In this document: in pieces, positions 5,914 to 9,806 of the stretch | How the letters are laid out: the number at the start of each line of letters is the position of its first letter | How positions within the stretch are numbered: position 1 is the first letter of the stretch | Assembly (NCBI GenBank): GCA_910584935.1 | Contig: CAJUDU010000081.1 | Coordinates: forward strand, 1-9,806 | Direction: 5' to 3' | DNA: 9,806 bases | Origin: an uncultured Butyricicoccus sp. | Lineage (GTDB): Bacteria; Bacillota; Clostridia; Oscillospirales; Butyricicoccaceae | Notes under the pieces: generated by a model | What the model was told of the DNA's origin: nothing | Seen by the model: the letters and a program-made list of their open reading frames with translations, nothing else | Database searches by the model: none | Position numbers and translations under genes: made by a program

Positions 5914-7746
5914 TTACTTTTCGTCGTTAATTTCGGTAAAGTCAGCGTCCACAAAATCGCCCTGCGGGCCAGATTGCTGCTGTGCGCTCATATCTGGCGC
6001 GCCCTGTTGCGGCGCTTGCTGTGCATAAACTTTCTGCGCAATTTCTGCAAACTTTTTGGACAGTGCATCAGATGCCATTTTAATCATTTCGGTATCCGTG
6101 CCCTTGAGCGCTTCTTTTACTTTTTCGATTTCAGCTTCCACGCCGGATTTTTCAGAAGCGTCAATCTTATCGCCAAGGTCAGTCAGCGCCTTTTCAGACT
6201 GGAATACCAGTTGTTCCGCATTATTACGGGTTTCAACCGCTTCTTTGCGCTTTTTGTCCTCAGCGGCAAACTGTTCTGCTTCACGCATTGCCTTGTCAAT
6301 TTCGTCCTTCGACAGATTCGTGGATGCGGTAATGGTGATTTTCTGTTCCTTGCCGGTGCCCAAATCCTTTGCTGATACGTTGACAATGCCGTTTGCGTCA
6401 ATATCAAAGGTAACTTCAATCTGCGGTACGCCACGTGGTGCCGGTGCAATACCATCCAGCATAAATTTGCCAAGGGATTTATTATCAGCTGCCATTTCAC
6501 GTTCGCCTTGCAGCACATTGATTTCTACTGATGGCTGGTTATCTGCATAGGTCGAGAAAATTTGGCTCTTTTTGGTCGGGATTGTGGTATTGCGTTCAAT
6601 CATACGGGTTGCAATGCCACCTGCGGTTTCAATGGACAGCGACAGCGGGGTAACGTCCAGCAAAAGGACATCCTTTACTTCGCCACCAAGCACGCCGCCT
6701 TGGATTGCCGCGCCAATTGCAACGCATTCATCCGGGTTAATGCCTTTGAACCCATCTTTGCCAGTAATATTCTTTACCGCTTCCTGTACCGCTGGGATAC
6801 GGGAGGAACCGCCAACCAGTAATACCTTAGACAAATCGCCTGGCTGCAAACCTGCGTCACTCATCGCCTGGCGGACAGGCCCCATCGTTGCTTCTACCAA
6901 ATCGGCAGTCAGTTCATTAAATTTTGCACGGGTCAAGGTCAGTTCCAAATGTTTTGGACCTGTTGCGTCAGCTGTAATATATGGTTGATTGATTGATGTG
7001 GAGGTCATGCCAGAAAGCTCGATTTTTGCTTTTTCAGCCGCTTCTTTCAGGCGCTGCATTGCCATTTTATCTTTGGACAAATCAATGTTTTCCATCTTGC
7101 GGAATTCATCAACCATCCAGTCCATAACCCGCTGGTCAAAATCATCGCCGCCAAGACGGTTATTGCCTGCGGTTGCCAGCACTTCCAGCACGCCGTCGCC
7201 AATGTCCAAAATGGATACGTCAAAGGTACCGCCGCCAAGGTCATAAACCATGACCTTCTGTTCGGTTTCCTTATCAACGCCATATGCCAGTGCTGCCGCT
7301 GTCGGTTCGTTGATAATACGCAGTACATCCAAACCAGCAATCTTACCCGCGTCCTTGGTTGCCTGGCGCTGGGAGTCAGTGAAATATGCTGGTACGGTAA
7401 TGACTGCCTGGGTCACTGTTGAACCAATATATGCTTCGGCATCAGCTTTCAGTTTTTGCAGAATCATTGCGGAAACTTCCTGCGGGGAGAATTTTTTATC
7501 ATCAATGTTGACGCGATAATCACTGCCCATGCTGCGCTTGATGGAAATAATGGTACGGTCTGCATTGGTAACTGCCTGGCGCTTTGCGACCTGACCTACC
7601 ATGCGTTCGCCTGTTTTGGAAAACGCGACAACAGAAGGGGTTGTCCGTGCGCCTTCGGCGTTTGCAATAACAACGGCTTCGCCGCCTTCCATCACTGCAA
7701 CACAGCTATTTGTTGTCCCTAAATCAATACCTATAATCTTGCCCAT
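5914..7746 (-). CDS. dnaK: Chaperone protein DnaK (Hsp70)
   Basis: DnaK is the ATP-driven Hsp70 chaperone of the cytosol. It is 610 aa. The ATPase domain shows the three family signatures: IGIDLGTTNSC (5-15), DLGGGTFDVSIL (169-180) and VLLVGGSSRIPAVQ (308-321), with the catalytic Lys at position 70 (SIKRSMG). The interdomain linker DVLLLDVTPL (359-368) is intact. The beta substrate-binding domain and helical lid follow, and the tail ends in DADFTEINDEK. The short segment between the first signature and SIKRSMG lacks the insertion of about two dozen residues seen in Gram-negative DnaKs, as expected for a Firmicute. AAGGAGAG lies about ten bases before the ATG. The gene is intact, 66 bases after grpE and 65 before dnaJ. 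Confidence 0.99.
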   Translation of the reverse strand: MGKIIGIDLGTTNSCVAVMEGGEAVVIANAEGARTTPSVVAFSKTGERMVGQVAKRQAVTNADRTIISIKRSMGSDYRVNIDDKKFSPQEVSAMILQKLKADAEAYIGSTVTQAVITVPAYFTDSQRQATKDAGKIAGLDVLRIINEPTAAALAYGVDKETEQKVMVYDLGGGTFDVSILDIGDGVLEVLATAGNNRLGGDDFDQRVMDWMVDEFRKMENIDLSKDKMAMQRLKEAAEKAKIELSGMTSTSINQPYITADATGPKHLELTLTRAKFNELTADLVEATMGPVRQAMSDAGLQPGDLSKVLLVGGSSRIPAVQEAVKNITGKDGFKGINPDECVAIGAAIQGGVLGGEVKDVLLLDVTPLSLSIETAGGIATRMIERNTTIPTKKSQIFSTYADNQPSVEINVLQGEREMAADNKSLGKFMLDGIAPAPRGVPQIEVTFDIDANGIVNVSAKDLGTGKEQKITITASTNLSKDEIDKAMREAEQFAAEDKKRKEAVETRNNAEQLVFQSEKALTDLGDKIDASEKSGVEAEIEKVKEALKGTDTEMIKMASDALSKKFAEIAQKVYAQQAPQQGAPDMSAQQQSGPQGDFVDADFTEINDEK

Positions 7747-7812
7747 GGTTTTTGTTCTCTCCTTATATCGTTTGTGTTTTATGATTATGTTTAGCTGGGG
7801 ATGCTTTCTGCT

Positions 7813-8355
7813 TTAATTGGCAACCTGCACCATGGCATGGCGGATGACCTTATCCCCAATGCGGAACCCTTGCTGGAAAACCTCAGCAATTACATTTTCC
7901 CCAAAATCTTCGCTTTCAATGTGCATCACCGCATTATGATAATTGGGGTCAAATTCGGCGCCAACCTCTGCGTAAATCTGCACCACGCCAATTCCTTTCA
8001 GGTTTTCAATCAGTTGTGTCATGGTCAGTTCCACACCTTTTTTGTATTCGGTATCGGTGGTTTCCGCTTTTAAGGCGCGTTCCAAGTTATCATATGTCGG
8101 CAGCAATGCTTTTACCGCATATGCTACCGCTTCTGCGTGGCTGGAATCCCGCTCACGCTGGCTGCGCTTGCGGAAATTGTCATATTCCGCTGCCATACGC
8201 AACAGTTTGTCGTGCAGCTCCGCAACCTTTTCCTGCAGCTCTGTTTTCGCGTCTTTTTCGGCAGGCTGCTGATCTGTGGTTTGTTCTGGTTCTTGTGCAG
8301 CTTCTGGCATTTGCTCGCCTGTGCTGTCCAGAAATTCTTCTTCGTTTTTATTCAT
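7813..8355 (-). CDS. grpE: Nucleotide exchange factor GrpE
   Basis: GrpE is a homodimer that releases ADP from DnaK and so resets the chaperone cycle. From the preferred start it is 180 aa, a normal length. The N-terminal 35 residues are acidic and Gln-rich, probably disordered. A long helix follows (ELQEKVAELHDKLLRMAAEYDNFRKRSQRERD), the dimerising coiled coil. The C-terminal beta domain contains the family signature VFQQGFRIGDKVIRHAMVQVAN at the very end. An in-frame ATG exists four codons upstream at 8367, but the AAGG of the ribosome binding site abuts it. The ATG at 8355 is properly spaced from AAGGAT, so I chose that one. The gap from the hrcA stop is about 21 bases. Confidence 0.97.
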   Translation of the reverse strand: MNKNEEEFLDSTGEQMPEAAQEPEQTTDQQPAEKDAKTELQEKVAELHDKLLRMAAEYDNFRKRSQRERDSSHAEAVAYAVKALLPTYDNLERALKAETTDTEYKKGVELTMTQLIENLKGIGVVQIYAEVGAEFDPNYHNAVMHIESEDFGENVIAEVFQQGFRIGDKVIRHAMVQVAN

Positions 8356-8376
8356 TTCGTCTATCATCCTTAAATC

Positions 8377-9408
8377 TTATTTATTTTCCTCTAAAAATGT
8401 ATCTGCAATCAAACGGTTCAGCCCTTTCGCAAAGCGGATAAGCTGTGCGGACAACCGCTTATAGTCCATGCGGATTGGCCCGACAATGCCAATTGCCCCT
8501 TGTCCAATCGTGCCAATATCATATTTTGCGTAAATCATTGACGCATCGGAAAGCGGATTTTGCCCATTTTCCGGCCCAATGAAAAACTGGATGCCATCAA
8601 TATTGCGCCGCACAGGAAGCAGATGTGTATCTTCTGTGATATAATCCAACAAAGCTTGTGCCTTGCGCGCATCGTGATATTCCGGGAAACGCAGCAATTT
8701 GCTTGCCCCTTGCAAATAGACTTTCTGGCTGCCCAATTCTTCAATCAGTTCAGCGATATACTCTGCAACCGGCGCAAGCAGTGCGGTAAGCCCTGCCGCA
8801 CGACGCACAACTTCAAACCGTTCAGGGGAAATCTGTTCAAGCGCAAGTCCCGCAAGGGTTTGGTTCAGCACAAAAGTTAATAATTCTGCTTCATCTTTGC
8901 TGACGGATGCAGTGGTATGCACCAGCTTATTTTTAACAACCCCAGCATCTGTGACAACAACGATTACAAATGTTGTCTGTTCTACCATGACGATTTCAAA
9001 TTGCCGCAGCACAGTATGACTCATATATGGCGTTACAGCAACTGAAGCGTAATTGGTTAGTGTGGAAATCAGCCGTCCGGCTTCTTGTATCAGCCGGTCA
9101 AGTTCGCGCACTTTGCCGCGCATTTGTTCCAAAACACTGTCGCTGTCTTCGGGCAGTTCATAGGCTTCCATCAGTTCATCGACATACAACCGGTAGCCTG
9201 CTGGGGATGGGATACGTCCTGCCGATGTATGCGGCTTTTCCAGATATCCCATTTCTTCCAGTTCGCTCATCTCATTGCGGATGGTTGCGGAAGAAAATTT
9301 TAATTCCGGGCGTGCCGCCAGTGTTTTCGACCCAATCGGTTCTGCTGTGCGGATATAATCACCAATGATGGCTTTCAGGATTTGTTTTTTCCGTTCTGAA
9401 AGCTCCAT
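8377..9408 (-). CDS. hrcA: Heat-inducible transcription repressor HrcA
   Basis: HrcA is the repressor that binds CIRCE and holds down the class I heat-shock operons; its activity is known to depend on GroE. It is 343 aa, the usual length. The N-terminal winged helix-turn-helix is classical: LSERKKQILKAIIGDYI, then PIGSKTLA, SSATIRNEMSELEEMGYL and HTSAGRIPSPAGYRLYVDEL. The central region is GAF-like. The C-terminal end has GQGAIGIVGPIRMDYKRL, matching the family's conserved IGPxRMxY motif. The ATG at 9408 follows AAAGGAG with about nine bases between. It is the first gene of the operon, so it is autoregulated through the CIRCE just upstream. groES and groEL are not in the window. Confidence 0.98.
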   Translation of the reverse strand: MELSERKKQILKAIIGDYIRTAEPIGSKTLAARPELKFSSATIRNEMSELEEMGYLEKPHTSAGRIPSPAGYRLYVDELMEAYELPEDSDSVLEQMRGKVRELDRLIQEAGRLISTLTNYASVAVTPYMSHTVLRQFEIVMVEQTTFVIVVVTDAGVVKNKLVHTTASVSKDEAELLTFVLNQTLAGLALEQISPERFEVVRRAAGLTALLAPVAEYIAELIEELGSQKVYLQGASKLLRFPEYHDARKAQALLDYITEDTHLLPVRRNIDGIQFFIGPENGQNPLSDASMIYAKYDIGTIGQGAIGIVGPIRMDYKRLSAQLIRFAKGLNRLIADTFLEENK

Positions 9409-9429
9409 TTTGGAGCACTCCTTTCTGCG

Positions 9430-9456
9430 TTAGCACTCTTGCCTTTCGAGTGCTAA
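9430..9456. promoter_or_regulatory. CIRCE operator (HrcA binding site)
   Basis: This is a perfect CIRCE: TTAGCACTC, nine-base spacer, GAGTGCTAA. It overlaps the predicted transcription start (about 9454) and lies 21 bases before the hrcA ATG. HrcA bound here represses the operon; heat relieves it. Confidence 0.98.
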
Positions 9457-9460
9457 GCAT

Positions 9461-9489
9461 AATTTACCACCATGGGCGCAGGAAGTCAA
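9461..9489 (-). promoter_or_regulatory. Sigma-A promoter of the hrcA operon
   Basis: On the minus strand, -35 TTGACT (9489-9484) and -10 TAAATT (9466-9461) have a 17-base spacer. The CIRCE starts four bases after the -10, the standard arrangement for a vegetative promoter under HrcA control. Confidence 0.88.
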
Positions 9490-9536
9490 GGGGCTGTATG
9501 TGAATATTTTGTGAATCTCATGTTTTTTTATCATGC

Positions 9537-9564
9537 GGCTGCTTCAGCCAGCCGGTTTTCCGGC
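9537..9564. repeat. Two tandem GC-rich hairpins
   Basis: GGCTG-CTT-CAGCC (9537-9549) and GCCGG-TTTT-CCGGC (9551-9564) are adjacent perfect 5-bp hairpins in the otherwise AT-rich gap between the SLH gene and the hrcA promoter. No T-run follows on either strand. The role is unknown; they may be part of a 3' end structure. A weak 7-bp AT-rich inverted repeat also lies at 9615-9637. No gene is seen from 9490 to 9737. Confidence 0.4.
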
Positions 9565-9656
9565 AAAATCCCCGAAACCTGCCTTTGCATAGAAAAAGAA
9601 GAGCATTTTTTATGATACATTCCTTGCTAAAATGTATATTGCCTATATATAAAATT

Positions 9657-9702
9657 ACCTCCTAAGCAGATTAGGGTGATTTACCTTGTCTACTTAAGAG
9701 GT
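9657..9702 (-). terminator. Probable terminator stem-loop of the SLH gene
   Basis: The leftward RNA pairs ACCTCTTAAGTAGA (9702-9689) with TCTGCTTAGGAGGT (9670-9657). This makes 14 bp without a mismatch, two of them U-G, and the 18-base loop contains a GGT/ACC mini-stem. The other strand would have two A-C mismatches, so the structure belongs to the leftward transcript. It lies 35 bases after the SLH stop and is followed by AATTTTATATATA, a poor U-tract. Terminator function is likely but not certain. Confidence 0.6.
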
Positions 9703-9737
9703 ATTATAATCAATAATACAGTTTTTGCTAATCCGAA

Positions 9738-9806
9738 TTATTTCGCTATCTGTTCGCAGAAATTCATAAGAATAACAGCCATTTGCGCACGTGACGCATT
9801 GCCCAA
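9738..9806 (-). CDS. C-terminal end of an SLH-domain surface protein (partial)
   Basis: The frame entering from the right edge encodes 22 residues and a TAA at 9740-9738. The residues include GNASRAQMAVILMNFCE and end in QIAK. This matches the end of an S-layer homology (SLH) domain, whose last repeat in Clostridia typically reads like ATRAEVAAILMRFCE. SLH domains bind secondary cell-wall polymers and anchor exported proteins, usually as three repeats at one end of a large protein. Only the tail is present, so the catalytic or adhesive part, length and start are unknown. It lies on the same strand as hrcA but is separated from it by a stem-loop and a promoter, so it is not part of the heat-shock operon. 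Confidence 0.75.
   Translation of the reverse strand: MGNASRAQMAVILMNFCEQIAK

Noticed and set aside
1..9806. CRISPR array, insertion sequence, phage or defence system
   Set aside because: No regularly spaced repeats, transposase, integrase or defence-type domains are visible; all larger frames are assigned to housekeeping or iron-uptake genes.

Overview
The window looks like chromosome from a member of the Clostridia (Firmicutes), possibly an Oscillospirales-type gut organism; the order is inference. The evidence is an hrcA-grpE-dnaK-dnaJ operon behind a perfect CIRCE operator, a DnaK lacking the N-terminal insertion of Gram-negative DnaKs, strong AGGAGG-type ribosome binding sites, a feoA-feoA-feoB operon ending in a small Cys-rich FeoB-associated protein, and the end of an SLH-domain surface protein. 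Every gene recognised is on the minus strand, so transcription runs from high to low coordinates.

Right edge (9457-9806): the last 22 codons of an SLH-domain protein run in from outside the window. They are followed by a stem-loop that pairs fully only in the leftward transcript, probably its terminator, and about 200 bases without a recognisable gene. Heat-shock block (4618-9489): a sigma-A promoter with a CIRCE operator drives hrcA (repressor), grpE (nucleotide exchange factor), dnaK (Hsp70) and dnaJ (Hsp40). A strong hairpin without a U-run lies between dnaK and dnaJ, and a nested inverted repeat lies just after dnaJ. HrcA represses its own operon, and DnaK, DnaJ and GrpE form one chaperone cycle.

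Middle (3141-4585): purA, encoding adenylosuccinate synthetase, has its own extended -10 promoter, a structured leader and a textbook intrinsic terminator, so it is probably monocistronic. Left block (220-3115): an iron-uptake operon of two FeoA-type SH3-domain proteins, the FeoB ferrous iron GTPase/permease, and a 48-residue Cys-rich membrane protein that starts with TTG. Its promoter carries AGGTT/AACCT inverted repeats that probably bind a metal-dependent repressor. The last 219 bases hold no recognisable gene, only a 24-base imperfect palindrome and a short direct repeat.

The genes are ordinary housekeeping and metal-uptake genes, and I see no convincing new multi-gene system. What merits a second look is small: unannotated or mis-started ORFs, the feo operator architecture, and several RNA-scale inverted repeats at gene boundaries.
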